Notes: a model not told the origin generated them from the letters alone. Positions 42,951-52,621 are shown, counted from the first letter of the stretch. The stretch is 64,000 bases of DNA from Peptostreptococcus porci (GCF_009695815.1 NZ_VUNE01000001.1:62001-126000); one strand, 5' to 3'. Numbers and translations are program-made.

Positions 42951-43586
42951 CTACAAATCAAATTCTTCGGCAATTATTCTTAAAACTGTGAGAGCTTGAT
43001 GTGCGGCACATATCATAACTCTTGGTGATACAAGCCCAATGGAATTTTTGACATCACTGACTCCATCGCCAGAAATATATAATTTCTTTGTGATTTTTCT
43101 TGTGATGATTTCGTTTGGACTTCCAATACCTGCCATCCCAGAAGCTGCAACCAAATATTTATCCGGCATATGAGTGAGTACCTCATTTGCTATCATCGCT
43201 TTTGTTTCTGCAACATCAACGGCTTCACATACTATGTCGGCACCAAGCAAGAGCTCTTCTAGATTATCCTCATCAATTTTTGTGTTTTTTATTTCCAATG
43301 ATATATATGGTGCTATTTCACGCAGGTTATTAGAAAGTGCAGTCGTTTTTTGCTCTCCAACCTGATTGGCTTTGTACTGTTGTCTGTGAAGATTTGTTAT
43401 ATCTACAATATCGAAGTCTATTAGAATCAATTTTCCAATGCCAGCTCTTGCAAGTGAAATTGCGATATTAGAGCCTAGACCGCCAAGTCCACATATTGCG
43501 ACCGTCGATTTTGAAAATTTTTCGTTTAATGATTTTCCATGCCTTATTTCAAGAGCTTTTGTCCAATCTGATCTAGATGGAATCAT
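42951..43586 (-). CDS. thiF: ThiS adenylyltransferase ThiF (short type)
   Basis: E1-like enzyme that adenylates the ThiS C-terminus. 211 residues in the compact form, starting with a basic helix and then AICGLGGLGSNIAISLARAG (nucleotide-binding). RQQYKANQVGEQKT and the catalytic Asp region (GADIVCEAVD) follow. The zinc CxxC pairs of full-length ThiF are absent, as in the short anaerobe type. ATG 43586 directly follows the thiS stop, and its ribosome site lies inside the thiS end. Confidence 0.92.
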   Translation of the reverse strand: MIPSRSDWTKALEIRHGKSLNEKFSKSTVAICGLGGLGSNIAISLARAGIGKLILIDFDIVDITNLHRQQYKANQVGEQKTTALSNNLREIAPYISLEIKNTKIDEDNLEELLLGADIVCEAVDVAETKAMIANEVLTHMPDKYLVAASGMAGIGSPNEIITRKITKKLYISGDGVSDVKNSIGLVSPRVMICAAHQALTVLRIIAEEFDL

Positions 43587-43781
43587 TTAACCACCTCCAA
43601 CAAAATTTACGATTTCCAAACTATCGCCATCCTGTAAAACGATTTCTCCATACATTGATTTAATTACTATTTCTCCGTTTCTTTCAATGGCTATTCGCTT
43701 TGGATTGTATTCAGTTGAAGAAAGGTACTCAGAAATAGTTTGACCGGAAGCTTCCATTTCTATTCCGTTGATTTTTACCAT
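43587..43781 (-). CDS. thiS: Sulfur carrier protein ThiS
   Basis: Ubiquitin-like sulfur carrier of 64 residues ending in FVGGG. The terminal Gly-Gly is adenylated by ThiF and converted to thiocarboxylate for ThiG. EMEASGQTISEYL and LQDGDSLEIV match the family. ATG 43781 has a GGAGGTAG site. It is the first gene after the TPP riboswitch terminator. Confidence 0.95.
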   Translation of the reverse strand: MVKINGIEMEASGQTISEYLSSTEYNPKRIAIERNGEIVIKSMYGEIVLQDGDSLEIVNFVGGG

Positions 43782-43795
43782 GTTCTACCTCCCAA

Positions 43796-43829
43796 CAAAA
43801 AAGGGAATCTCCAATTTGGAAATTCCCCG
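43796..43829 (-). terminator. Riboswitch expression-platform terminator
   Basis: On the minus strand, GGGGAATTTCC pairs with GGAGATTCCC and is followed by TTTTTT. It lies between the TPP aptamer and thiS, so TPP binding should end transcription here. Confidence 0.92.
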
Positions 43830-43849
43830 TATTATTAAATCTCAATAGT

Positions 43850-43935
43850 ATGACTTCCTACGGCGGCATTATCCGCATCAGGTAAAGGGTCGAAGTTGGA
43901 TTACTTCCTCTCAGCCTGCAAGCACAAGCTCCCCT
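43850..43935 (-). promoter_or_regulatory. TPP riboswitch aptamer
   Basis: The minus strand shows AGGGGAGC, GCTGAGAGG, ACCCTTTACCTGATG, GGATAATGCC and GTAGGAAG in the order of the THI-box. It governs the thiSFGHE operon through the terminator just downstream. Confidence 0.97.
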
Positions 43936-43954
43936 GTATTTATTTGTCATGTCC

Positions 43955-43983
43955 ATTATACATTAATTGTCGACACAATTCAA
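43955..43983 (-). promoter_or_regulatory. thi operon promoter
   Basis: On the minus strand, TTGAAT (43983-43978) and TATAAT (43960-43955) are spaced by 17 nt, upstream of the TPP aptamer. Confidence 0.75.
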
Positions 43984-44020
43984 TACCAATAGTTAATTCA
44001 TTGGATAGAATGGAGTGATA

Positions 44021-44596
44021 TTAAAAGAATTTTTTTTCATATTCTTCAATTTTATCAATATTTTTTAGTGTAACATCAATGCTGTCTTGCCCATTTATCA
44101 GTCTTTCTTTCCACATATCGGAAATTTTAAAAGGAACTGATTTACCATTATATTTTATGATTTGGTTTTCCAGATCAATAGTTACCTCGATTTCTGGAGA
44201 AAGGCTTGATAATTCTTTTCTATATTCTTCTGACAGAATAATTGGCAAATGTCCGTTATTTAGCCAATTATTATAGAAAATATCAGAGTATCCGCCTGCG
44301 ATTATTACATGAAATCCGTAGTCCTGCAAAGCCCAAGCTGCATGTTCTCTACTTGAACCACATCCAAAATTATCGCCAGTTATCAGTATTGTAGCATTTT
44401 TATATTGGTCTTTGTTGATGCTGAAGTCGGTGTTTATAGTTCTGTCTTCATTATATCTCCATGGATCAAAAGCGTAATCTCCAAAGCCAGTTTTCGAAAC
44501 ACTTTTTAAATAATTCTTTGGTATTATTATATCTGTGTCTATGTTGTCGTTCATGATTGGAACGGTAGTACCTGTATAGGTTGTGAACTTTTTCAT
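44021..44596 (-). CDS. leuD: 3-isopropylmalate dehydratase small subunit
   Basis: Swivel-domain subunit of isopropylmalate isomerase in leucine synthesis. It has 191 residues, with NIDTDIIIPKNYLK and the substrate loop DNFGCGSSREHAAWAL. This is the longer bacterial form, not the about 165-residue archaeal-type form found in many Clostridia. ATG 44596 is directly after the leuC stop. It is the last gene of leuABCD. No clear terminator separates it from the thi promoter, so read-through is possible. Confidence 0.94.
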   Translation of the reverse strand: MKKFTTYTGTTVPIMNDNIDTDIIIPKNYLKSVSKTGFGDYAFDPWRYNEDRTINTDFSINKDQYKNATILITGDNFGCGSSREHAAWALQDYGFHVIIAGGYSDIFYNNWLNNGHLPIILSEEYRKELSSLSPEIEVTIDLENQIIKYNGKSVPFKISDMWKERLINGQDSIDVTLKNIDKIEEYEKKFF

Positions 44597-45997
44597 TTAT
44601 TTTGCCTCCTCATGCCAGTTTTCATTTCTAATATCGACAAAATGACCGACTATTGCAGCAGCTGCAGCCATTGCTGGACTTGCAAGGTGAGTTCTGGAGT
44701 TTTTTCCTTGTCTGCCTTCAAAATTTCTGTTGGAAGTCGACGCACAATGCTCATATTCAGGAATCAGGTCTGGATTCATTCCTAGACATGAGGAACATCC
44801 AGGTTCTCTCCACTCAAAGCCGGCATCTAAAAATATTTTGTCCAATCCGTTTGCTTCAGCCTCTTTCATTGCCATTTTAGATCCGGGAACTATTACTGCT
44901 GACACATTTTCATTTACTTTTTTGCCCTTGACTATTTCTGCCACTATTTCCAAATCAGAATATCTGGAATTTGTACAAGATCCTATAAATACGTGTTTAA
45001 TAGGTATTTTTGTTATTTTGTCATTTGGTGCAAGTCCCATATAGTCATATGCCTTTTTATAGTTGTCATCTATAATATGGGGTAGATTTTCATCTATTGC
45101 TATTCCCATACCAGGATTTGTACCCCATGTTATCTGAGGTTTTATTTTTGTTGCATCAATATGAATAATCTTGTCAAATGCTGATTCATCGTCTGTATAA
45201 AGTGAGCACCAATCTGATATTCTAGCAGTGGAAATATCTTTATTATTCTTTTTAAGTTGTTCTTTTACATATTCGAATGTTACTTCGTCAGGTTTTACCA
45301 AACCAACTTTTGCACCAGCCTCGATCGACATATTACAAAGAGTCATTCTCTCATCCATCGACATTTTTTCGATAGTTTCTCCAAAAAATTCAATTGCATA
45401 TCCACTTCCTACTGAAACACCATACTTTGAAAGTATATATAGAATTATATCCTTTGCATAAACTCTATGTGACAATTCTCCTGTAACCTTAATGCCCAAG
45501 TTTTTTAATTTTTTTTGCCAAAGAGTCTGTGTAGCAAAGACGTGTTCTACTTCAGATGTTCCGATACCGAAGGCTAGTGCGCCAAAAGCACCATGTGTTG
45601 CAGTATGTGAGTCACCACAAACAATTGTCATGCCAGGCTGAGTAATTCCTAACTCTGGTCCTATTACATGGACAATTCCATTTCTATCATCAAACATATT
45701 TGCCAAATCAATTCCATATTTATTGCAATTATCTTCAAGTGTGGTAAGCTGAATTTTAGATAATTCATCAGTTACATTAAATCTATCTTCCTTTATTGTA
45801 GGGGTGTTGTGATCCATAGTTGCGAAAGTTCTCTGGGGGCATCTTACCGTTCTATTTGATGTTTCAAGCCCATAAAATGCCTGTGGAGAAGTTACCTCAT
45901 GGATATAGTGCATATCTATGTATAATAGCTGCAATTCGCCAGCATCACCAGCTATTACGTGTTTTTTCCATAATTTATCATATAAAGTATTACTCAT
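44597..45997 (-). CDS. leuC: 3-isopropylmalate dehydratase large subunit
   Basis: Aconitase-type Fe-S subunit of isopropylmalate isomerase, 466 residues. Markers are [33 protein letters not shown] and [10 protein letters not shown]. The cluster cysteines are the one in SCTNSR and the pair in [11 protein letters not shown]. Its length is that of the E. coli/Bacillus type, in keeping with the long LeuD. ATG 45997 uses an AAGAGG site inside the end of leuB, three nt after its stop. Confidence 0.95.
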   Translation of the reverse strand: MSNTLYDKLWKKHVIAGDAGELQLLYIDMHYIHEVTSPQAFYGLETSNRTVRCPQRTFATMDHNTPTIKEDRFNVTDELSKIQLTTLEDNCNKYGIDLANMFDDRNGIVHVIGPELGITQPGMTIVCGDSHTATHGAFGALAFGIGTSEVEHVFATQTLWQKKLKNLGIKVTGELSHRVYAKDIILYILSKYGVSVGSGYAIEFFGETIEKMSMDERMTLCNMSIEAGAKVGLVKPDEVTFEYVKEQLKKNNKDISTARISDWCSLYTDDESAFDKIIHIDATKIKPQITWGTNPGMGIAIDENLPHIIDDNYKKAYDYMGLAPNDKITKIPIKHVFIGSCTNSRYSDLEIVAEIVKGKKVNENVSAVIVPGSKMAMKEAEANGLDKIFLDAGFEWREPGCSSCLGMNPDLIPEYEHCASTSNRNFEGRQGKNSRTHLASPAMAAAAAIVGHFVDIRNENWHEEAK

Positions 45998-46000
45998 TTT

Positions 46001-47059
46001 TTACCTCTTTTCATAGCCTAATTTCTCGATAAGTTTTTCCGTAAATTCCGTTGTAGTTAAGTAATTTTCTTTTTTTAGGTCACAAGTAACAAGACCGTCA
46101 GAGATCATTTCATCTACACAATTTTCAATATCTTTGGCAATGTAATCAAGTCCGAAAGAATGTCTTATCATCATTGACAGAGATAGTATTGTTGCGATTG
46201 GGTTTGCAATATTTTTGTTTGCGATATCAGGTGCAGAGCCATGAGCAGGTTCGTACAGATTTGGACCATCTAAACTAAAGCTGGCGGATGCGAGTACACC
46301 AAGTGATCCACCTAATACACTCGCTTCATCGCTAAGAATATCTCCAAATAGGTTCTCTGTAACTATGACATCGAATCTATTTGGGTTTGTTATCAGTGCC
46401 ATAGACATGGCATCGACGTACATATGATCGACTTCTACCTCAGGATATTCATTAGATATTTCAATTACAATTTTTCTCCAAAGCTTTGAAGTTGCTAGAA
46501 CATTTGCCTTATCGACTGAAGTAAGCTTATTGTTTCTAGTCTTTGCCAACTCAAAAGCGTATCTGACTATTTTTTCGATTTCATTTTTTGTATATGTTAT
46601 ACTGTCTAGGGCTGATTCTTCTAAAAGGCGTCTTGGTTCTCCAAAGTATGCGCCACCAGTCAGCTCTCTAACTATTACTAAATCCGTACCACTTATTATT
46701 TCTTCTTTTATTGGAGAGTGGGTACTAAGCGACTTGTTTACAGAAAGTGGTCTCACATTTGCGAATACCTCAAGATGCTTTCTCAGTTGGAGAAGTCCTT
46801 GCTCCGGTCTTACTTTTTCATTATCCCATTTAGGACCACCGACGGCGCCAAGTAGCACAGCGTCACAATTTGATATTTTTGTTTTCAATTCTTCTGGGAA
46901 TGGATGCCCCATTTCATCAATAGCACTTCCTCCAAAGGGAAAGTACTCTATTTCATAATCAAAATCATATTTTTTTCCAACAAATTCCAATACATCTACT
47001 GCAGATTTTATGATTTCTGGACCAATTCCATCTCCCGGTAGACAAATTATTTTTTTCAT
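46001..47059 (-). CDS. leuB: 3-isopropylmalate dehydrogenase
   Basis: NAD-dependent oxidative decarboxylase of leucine synthesis, 352 residues. Markers are the N-terminal LPGDGIGPEI, PLSVNKSLSTHSPIKEEI, LVIVRELTGGAYFGEPR, and the metal-site FDVIVTENLFGDILSDEAS. NAD binding is indicated by EPAHGSAPDIA. ATG 47059 has AAGGAGTG, ten nt after the leuA stop. Confidence 0.96.
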   Translation of the reverse strand: MKKIICLPGDGIGPEIIKSAVDVLEFVGKKYDFDYEIEYFPFGGSAIDEMGHPFPEELKTKISNCDAVLLGAVGGPKWDNEKVRPEQGLLQLRKHLEVFANVRPLSVNKSLSTHSPIKEEIISGTDLVIVRELTGGAYFGEPRRLLEESALDSITYTKNEIEKIVRYAFELAKTRNNKLTSVDKANVLATSKLWRKIVIEISNEYPEVEVDHMYVDAMSMALITNPNRFDVIVTENLFGDILSDEASVLGGSLGVLASASFSLDGPNLYEPAHGSAPDIANKNIANPIATILSLSMMIRHSFGLDYIAKDIENCVDEMISDGLVTCDLKKENYLTTTEFTEKLIEKLGYEKR

Positions 47060-47069
47060 AATACACTCC

Positions 47070-48566
47070 TTATAAACCTAGCTTATTGATGCCTTGTACA
47101 TATGCTTCTATTGATGCCTGAATTATGTCATTTGACAATCCATAAGTGCTTATAGATTTGTTGTCATATTTCATTTTAACCTTTGCCTCGCCCTTTGCAT
47201 CGCTCTTGTCAGAAATTGCAGAAACATTAAAATCTAACAACGTTATTGTCTTATTAATAATTTTATTTATAGCCTTGTACGATGCGTCTACAGGACCATT
47301 TCCTTCAGCGCTTTCAACATAGTCTTGTCCATTTCTAGTCAATGTAACTGTAACAACATTCTTATTGTCAACGTTATTGGCATGATAGCTTTTTAAATGA
47401 TAGTTGTCATTGTTTACTTCTATTTCGTTCACAATATTTATAATATCTTCAACTGTTACATATTTCTTAGTATCTGTTAATTTTTTAAACTTTTTAAAAT
47501 AATCATTAATATTTTCTTCAGGAACGTTAATTTTGTTTGACTCAAGGAATTTTTTAAATGCGTGCCTTCCAGAATGTTTTCCCAATACAAGATTATCGTG
47601 CTGAGGAATACCAATTCTTGATGGGTCCATAATTTCGTATGTTGCCCTATTTTTTATTACACCATCTTGATGTATTCCGGATTCGTGCAAAAAGCAGTTT
47701 GTTCCTATTATTGATTTTGTTGGAGATATATCTACATTCGAAATTGAAGAAACTAATTTCGATGTCGGGTAGATTTCTTCAGTTACAATATTTGTTTTGG
47801 CATTGTAGTAATCGCTTCTTGAATCAATTGCCATAACGACTTCTTCAAGTGCTGAATTACCAGCTCTTTCCCCCAATCCATTAATAGTACATTCAACTTG
47901 TGTAGCCCCTGCAAAAACTCCAGTCAATGCGTTCGATACTGCCAATCCCAAATCATCATGACAATGTAGGGAAATATCGACGTTTTCAATACCCTTCGTG
48001 TTTTCTTTTATGTACTCGATCAACTCAAAATACTCATGAGGTTGGGAAAAACCGACGGTATCAGGTATGTTGATTACTGTTGCGCCAGCCTCAATTACGG
48101 CAGAAAAAATTCGTACCAAAAATTCCTTATCAGTACGAGTAGCGTCTTCAGCAGAAAACTGAATATCATCTATAAATGTTTTTGCATATTTTACCATTTC
48201 AACAGCGTGATTCAAGCATTCATCTTGGGTCATGTTTAGTTTGTTTTCAAGATGTATGTCACTTGTTGCTATAAAAGTGTGAATTCTTGGATGCTTGGCA
48301 TTTTTTAAGGCCTCAGCAGCTCTTTCAATATCAGATTTTTTTGCTCTTGCCAAAGAACACACTATTGGTTTTGTAACTGATTCAGCCACTTTTTTGACTG
48401 CTTCGAAGTCTCCCTCAGAAGCAAATGCAAATCCAGCTTCGATGATATCTACTCCTAACTTTTCGAGCTGTTTTGCTATTTTCACTTTATCATCTATATT
48501 CATACTAACTTTTGGCGTTTGTTCTCCATCTCTTAGCGTTGTGTCAAAAATTTTAATTGTTTTCAT
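47070..48566 (-). CDS. leuA: 2-isopropylmalate synthase
   Basis: First committed step of leucine synthesis, condensing acetyl-CoA with 2-oxoisovalerate. It has 498 residues. The HMGL-like barrel starts with FDTTLRDGEQTPKVSMN, and the metal-binding SLHCHDDLGLA and NGLGERAGN follow. The C-terminal dimer-fold region (about 390-498) is the leucine-feedback domain. ATG 48566 has a perfect AAGGAGGA site; the longer frame start at 48587 does not. Citramalate synthase is an alternative, but operon context with leuBCD supports LeuA. Transcription is from the promoter at 48661-48689. Confidence 0.94.
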   Translation of the reverse strand: MKTIKIFDTTLRDGEQTPKVSMNIDDKVKIAKQLEKLGVDIIEAGFAFASEGDFEAVKKVAESVTKPIVCSLARAKKSDIERAAEALKNAKHPRIHTFIATSDIHLENKLNMTQDECLNHAVEMVKYAKTFIDDIQFSAEDATRTDKEFLVRIFSAVIEAGATVINIPDTVGFSQPHEYFELIEYIKENTKGIENVDISLHCHDDLGLAVSNALTGVFAGATQVECTINGLGERAGNSALEEVVMAIDSRSDYYNAKTNIVTEEIYPTSKLVSSISNVDISPTKSIIGTNCFLHESGIHQDGVIKNRATYEIMDPSRIGIPQHDNLVLGKHSGRHAFKKFLESNKINVPEENINDYFKKFKKLTDTKKYVTVEDIINIVNEIEVNNDNYHLKSYHANNVDNKNVVTVTLTRNGQDYVESAEGNGPVDASYKAINKIINKTITLLDFNVSAISDKSDAKGEAKVKMKYDNKSISTYGLSNDIIQASIEAYVQGINKLGL

Positions 48567-48660
48567 ATTTAATCCTCCTTTGTGCATATATTTAATACAA
48601 AAACCATGAACTACATAATAATATAACGAAAAAACATATTATTAATGAGGTATGAAAAGT

Positions 48661-48720
48661 ATAGTAACATGTTATTAAAATAAAGTCAATAGAAAATTAG
48701 GAAAAATCAGAAAATTATTT
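48661..48720 (-). promoter_or_regulatory. leu operon promoter with CodY-like boxes
   Basis: On the minus strand, TTGACT (48689-48684) and TACTAT (48666-48661) are spaced by 17 nt. Just upstream, AATTTTCTGATTTTT (near 48716-48702) matches 12 of 15 positions of the CodY consensus, and a second AATTTTCTATTGACT overlaps the -35. No T-box is present. Branched-chain amino acid/GTP repression by CodY is inferred. The rest of the 378-nt gap to yebC holds no gene. Confidence 0.6.
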
Positions 48721-48944
48721 CAATAATTTTATTTGTCCATTTTATATACGGATAAATAGATGGAATTTTTAGAATATTAAAAAGGTATCATGTGTTTGAG
48801 ACAAGCTTTTCGTTTTAATGGTAAATTACACATATTTACTTATTATTGTCAATATGTTAAAATAGTATGGGAAAAAATCAAATCAAGTGATTATAATTAT
48901 ATATAGGTTATTTAATAAAAAATAGTATTAAGGAGTGTTATTTT

Positions 48945-49658
48945 ATGGGACGTATTCATAATATAGAAGCTAGAAAAGGAAAACAAGATGCTGCGAGATC
49001 AAATGTGTTTACAAAACACGCAAGGGCGATTTCTGTTGCTGCCAGACAAGGTGGAGGAGATCCAGAGTATAATGCAGCACTGAAAACTGCAATTGTTAAG
49101 GCAAAAGCAGACAATATGCCGAATGACAATATTGACAGAGCAATAAAAAAAGGTATTGGTGGTGGCGAAGGAGATAACTTCGAGCCGATTGTATATGAAG
49201 GCTACGGACCAGGTGGAGTGGCTGTAATCGTGGAAACATTGACTGATAATAAGAACAGAACAGCTGGAAATGTTAGATATTACTTTGATAAAAATAATGG
49301 TAATTTGGGAACTCAAGGCTGTGTATCTTTTATGTTTGATAGAAAGGGTCAGATATTTATCTCAAATGAAGATGCTGAGGAAGATAAATTGATGGAAGAT
49401 TCATTGGAATTAGGAGCAGAGGATTTTATTCCAGATGAAGACGGTTTTGAGATAATTACTGCTCCAGAAGACTTTAATACAGTTAGAGACGGATTGGAAG
49501 AAAAGGGATACAAGTTTATATTTGCAGATGTGAAGCTAATACCACAAACTACTTCTGTTTTGGAGGAAGAGGGTCAGATAAAGTCTATGGAAAAACTTCT
49601 AGATGTACTGGAAGCAGACGACGATGTTCAAAATGTTCATCACAATTGGGAATTTTAG
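48945..49658 (+). CDS. yebC: YebC/PmpR family DNA-binding/translation factor
   Basis: 237 residues with the complete YebC signature: [19 protein letters not shown], then [17 protein letters not shown] and [14 protein letters not shown]. The acidic C-terminal domain follows. YebC proteins have been described as transcription regulators and more recently as factors easing proline-stretch translation. ATG 48945 has AAGGAGTG upstream. A small unknown gene follows at once. Confidence 0.95.
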   Translation: MGRIHNIEARKGKQDAARSNVFTKHARAISVAARQGGGDPEYNAALKTAIVKAKADNMPNDNIDRAIKKGIGGGEGDNFEPIVYEGYGPGGVAVIVETLTDNKNRTAGNVRYYFDKNNGNLGTQGCVSFMFDRKGQIFISNEDAEEDKLMEDSLELGAEDFIPDEDGFEIITAPEDFNTVRDGLEEKGYKFIFADVKLIPQTTSVLEEEGQIKSMEKLLDVLEADDDVQNVHHNWEF

Positions 49659-49667
49659 GTGAACAAT

Positions 49668-49919
49668 ATGGAAAATATCGGAGTTGAATTTGAAGTTAGA
49701 AAAAAATCCGTAGAGGGTTACGAAATAGGTACATTTTTCTTTAACTATAGGGAGTTAGAGGAAAATGGAGAAAAAGTAATCGAGGTTGATGTTTATAAAG
49801 TGAGCGATACTGTAATACTTTATATAAAAACATATAGAGCGCCGTATATTCCAGAAGCATCTGCAGTTGAGATGTGTGAGGCTTTGTACGAAGAATTTTA
49901 TTTGGAAAGTGAAGACTAA
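49668..49919 (+). CDS. Small acidic hypothetical protein (83 residues)
   Basis: I do not recognise this protein. It is acidic and looks alpha/beta (IGVEFEVRKKSVEGYEI, VIEVDVYKVSDTVILYIKT, then a short C-terminal helix AVEMCEALYEEFY). ATG 49668 is chosen, with AGGTGA six nt upstream formed by the yebC stop region; GTG 49659 is alternative. It lies nine nt after yebC, so co-transcription is likely. Confidence 0.68.
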   Translation: MENIGVEFEVRKKSVEGYEIGTFFFNYRELEENGEKVIEVDVYKVSDTVILYIKTYRAPYIPEASAVEMCEALYEEFYLESED

Positions 49920-50014
49920 TAAGATTCAGAAAAGGCTGAATGGAATGTATATAGGGGAAGTCTAGAAGGTCAATCTAGCAATTTGGTTAATCTATAAAGT
50001 AATATATGAATATG

Positions 50015-50068
50015 GAATTAAGAATAATAGCTATTTTGATATATAGGTACTGTTCTTAATTCTTTTTT
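50015..50068 (+). terminator. Terminator after the yebC unit
   Basis: GAATTAAGAATA pairs with TGTTCTTAATTC, followed by TTTTTT. Confidence 0.85.
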
Positions 50069-50116
50069 ATAATACTTAAAATTAATGTAAAAATATTGTT
50101 CTAAAAGAGGTGTTTT

Positions 50117-51289
50117 ATGGGGAGAAATAGGAAAAAGAAAAATTCAGCTTTTGCTACACTGATACTTATGTTAATAGGAGGGTTTGTAGGCTTATTTGCA
50201 GGAAAATACTTGGGAAAAATGATAGCTTCAACAAGCCTGACAAATAGTTTCGGATTAGATATTGCAATATTTGCAATAGTTACGATAATAGTGGTTTATT
50301 CGCAGATTATTATTCATGAGCTAGGTCATAGGATATTTGGTTTGTTTACAGGATATAAATTTCTTTCGTTTAGAGTAGGAAATATTACGCTTATTAGAAA
50401 GGAAAATGGATATAAGTTGGCTAGTTTTTCTTTTCCGGGAACGGCTGGTCAATGCATAATGTCTCCTGAAAGACTAGATGACGATATGCCTTTTGTTCTG
50501 TATAATTTGGGTGGAGGTTTAATTAATTTATTTGCTGCAGCAATATCGTTATTATTTTTGAATTTATTTCCGAATATGCACGTACTTTTAACGATATTTT
50601 TGAGTGAAACAATTTTTTTGGGAGTGTTTTTTGCTATAATAAATTTATTCCCTCTAAATTTTGGTATATCAAATGATGGATACAATATAATGACGATGAT
50701 TAGGAATAAGAAATCGAGAAAATGTTTTTTTATGCAGTTAAAGCTGATGGAGTATTTGACGTTGGATAAGAGAGTTAGAGATATACCGAATGAATTGATT
50801 GAAATGCCATCAGATAGTGAGCTGAATAATGTTATGGGTGCTGCGAATGCAGTATTGTATTGTGGAAAATTGATGGATGAACAAAGGTTTGATGAAGCAA
50901 AAGAAAAAATTGATTATTTGCTGGAATCAGATTTCAATATCATAAATGTTCATAGAGAAGTAATTAAAGCTGACAGGATTTACTTGGAGCTGATATCGGA
51001 AAATCCTTCAATGGAGCTGGTGAAAGAGTTATATGATAAAGATTTGAAGAAAATGATGAAGGCATTAAAAAACAATATCTCAACGCCAAGATTTAACTAT
51101 GCAGTTGAACTACTTTATAATGAGAATATAGAGAAGGCAAAGCTTGCTATTTCTAATTTTAATAAAATAAAGAGCAAATATCCTTATGCAGGAGAAATAA
51201 AATCGGAAACTGAGCTTTTAGAAATTGCAAAAAATAAATATGAAGAAACATCTATTAATAATATCCGAGAGCATAATGACATATATTAA
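50117..51289 (+). CDS. M50-type site-2-protease-like metalloprotease with helical cytosolic tail
   Basis: 390 residues. The N-terminal half is polytopic (about five hydrophobic segments) with the zinc motif HELGH near residue 68. The third ligand region is NLFPLNFGISNDGYN near residue 178, as in M50 proteases. The C-terminal half (about 190-390) is soluble and helical, resembling TPR-type repeats (ANAVLYCGKLMDEQRFDEAK). No PDZ domain is visible. ATG 50117 follows AAGAGGTG. It is monocistronic. The substrate is unknown; sigma-factor or peptide-signal cleavage is only a family possibility. Confidence 0.85.
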   Translation: MGRNRKKKNSAFATLILMLIGGFVGLFAGKYLGKMIASTSLTNSFGLDIAIFAIVTIIVVYSQIIIHELGHRIFGLFTGYKFLSFRVGNITLIRKENGYKLASFSFPGTAGQCIMSPERLDDDMPFVLYNLGGGLINLFAAAISLLFLNLFPNMHVLLTIFLSETIFLGVFFAIINLFPLNFGISNDGYNIMTMIRNKKSRKCFFMQLKLMEYLTLDKRVRDIPNELIEMPSDSELNNVMGAANAVLYCGKLMDEQRFDEAKEKIDYLLESDFNIINVHREVIKADRIYLELISENPSMELVKELYDKDLKKMMKALKNNISTPRFNYAVELLYNENIEKAKLAISNFNKIKSKYPYAGEIKSETELLEIAKNKYEETSINNIREHNDIY

Positions 51290-51384
51290 GTTATTGTAAG
51301 TACATATTAATACAAAAATATGATATGTATTGATACAATAAAATTATTTATAAAAATTCATTGATTATTAAAAGGAGGAAAATG

Positions 51385-51849
51385 ATGAATATAGGAGATA
51401 AAGCAATAGACTTTACATTGGAAGACAAGGATGGAAATAAGGTAAGTCTTTCTGATTTTAGAGGTAAAAAGGTAGTATTGTATTTTTATCCAAAGGACAA
51501 TACTCCTGGATGCACAAAACAGGCTTGCAATTTTAGAGACAACTATCCGCATTTTGTGGAGAAAGGGGCAGTAGTAATAGGAATTAGCAAGGATGGTTTG
51601 AAGTCGCATACTAATTTTGCGGCTAAGCATGAGCTGCCATTTATTTTATTGTCAGACCCAGATATAGAAGTTATCCAAAAATACGGTATTTGGAAAGAGA
51701 AAAAGATGTACGGAAAAACTTTCCTTGGAGTAGTTAGAACTACGTTTTTGATAGATGAAGAAGGAACTATAGTAGATATTATGGATGGAAAAAGGCTAAA
51801 GGCTTCAACCAATGCAGAAGATATATTGAACGGTGACTTTTTGAAGTAG
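51385..51849 (+). CDS. bcp: Thioredoxin-dependent peroxiredoxin (Bcp/PrxQ)
   Basis: Reduces peroxides, 154 residues. The thioredoxin fold includes DFRGKKVVLYFYPKDN. The peroxidatic cysteine lies in TPGCTKQAC, with the resolving cysteine five residues later, the typical Bcp atypical 2-Cys arrangement. ATG 51385 has AAGGAGG six nt upstream; ATG 51382 is too close, and a start at 51361 lacks a site. The gene is monocistronic. It fits peroxide defence in an anaerobe. Confidence 0.94.
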   Translation: MNIGDKAIDFTLEDKDGNKVSLSDFRGKKVVLYFYPKDNTPGCTKQACNFRDNYPHFVEKGAVVIGISKDGLKSHTNFAAKHELPFILLSDPDIEVIQKYGIWKEKKMYGKTFLGVVRTTFLIDEEGTIVDIMDGKRLKASTNAEDILNGDFLK

Positions 51850-51939
51850 ATTTTTAAGATATCAACTATCGGGGTAGATTGATACAGCTGGAAATTTTTT
51901 ATTATCCACTTTTTTTACATCACTGAAATATAAAAATAT

Positions 51940-51990
51940 AACCCTCTAGTATTAGAAAAATAGTCTATTACTAGAGGGTATTTTAGTTTT
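51940..51990. terminator. Convergent terminator
   Basis: ACCCTCTAGTA (51941) pairs exactly with TACTAGAGGGT (51969), followed by a T-rich tract. It lies between bcp (+) and a membrane-protein gene (-). Confidence 0.88.
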
Positions 51991-51994
51991 TTTG

Positions 51995-52372
51995 TTAATT
52001 TGTATCAGTTTTTTGAGCATATAAAAGATAGTTTAATGTATTTTGCACAATAAAAAATCCAATATATGAATATAGTTTGATTAAAGAGTACCTTCCATCA
52101 TCAATCGGTTTTCTAGCAGCAAAAGTCATACCAGATTCAAATAAAAATGCGGATAGGAAATGAATTCCTATTATTATCAACATAGAAACTATAAATGTGA
52201 AAATTCTTTTTTTATAACCCAAATACTCAACTGTAAAAAAACAAGAAATGACTATATTTGATATTATTATAAGTATAAGTACCAATTTGTTAAACGCCAC
52301 ATAGTTAATCAGTATGTTTAAAAATAGATACAAAAATGTAGTCACTGATATGAATATTTTACCATTCCTCAT
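51995..52372 (-). CDS. Hypothetical four-helix membrane protein (125 residues)
   Basis: I do not recognise the family. Four hydrophobic segments lie at about 8-25, 28-48, 57-77 and 100-117. A polar loop (ESGMTFAARKPIDDGRYS) separates the last two. ATG 52372 has AGGGGG upstream. It is a lone gene, convergent with bcp. Confidence 0.65.
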   Translation of the reverse strand: MRNGKIFISVTTFLYLFLNILINYVAFNKLVLILIIISNIVISCFFTVEYLGYKKRIFTFIVSMLIIIGIHFLSAFLFESGMTFAARKPIDDGRYSLIKLYSYIGFFIVQNTLNYLLYAQKTDTN

Positions 52373-52621
52373 ATTATCCCCCTCATAAAAAATCTAAAAT
52401 ACTTATTGTAAGAATCGATTTCCCCCTACTAATTAATTTTATTTGAAATATCACAATTGGTCAAGATGGTAAGTTATTACATTTATTCGGTAATTTATTA
52501 CATACTCATATATTTTATAAGGAACATATGATATACTTTTAATTAAGATAAATATGTAGATACTACCACTGGTTTTATCGGACTTAAATAGTTTTAAATA
52601 TTAGATAAGGGGTGAATGCAT

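Noticed and set aside
48567-48944. T-box or leader peptide before leuA
   Set aside because: No T-box core (GGTGGNACCGCG) and no short leucine-rich ORF with ribosome site was found on the minus strand; only a promoter and CodY-like boxes are visible.
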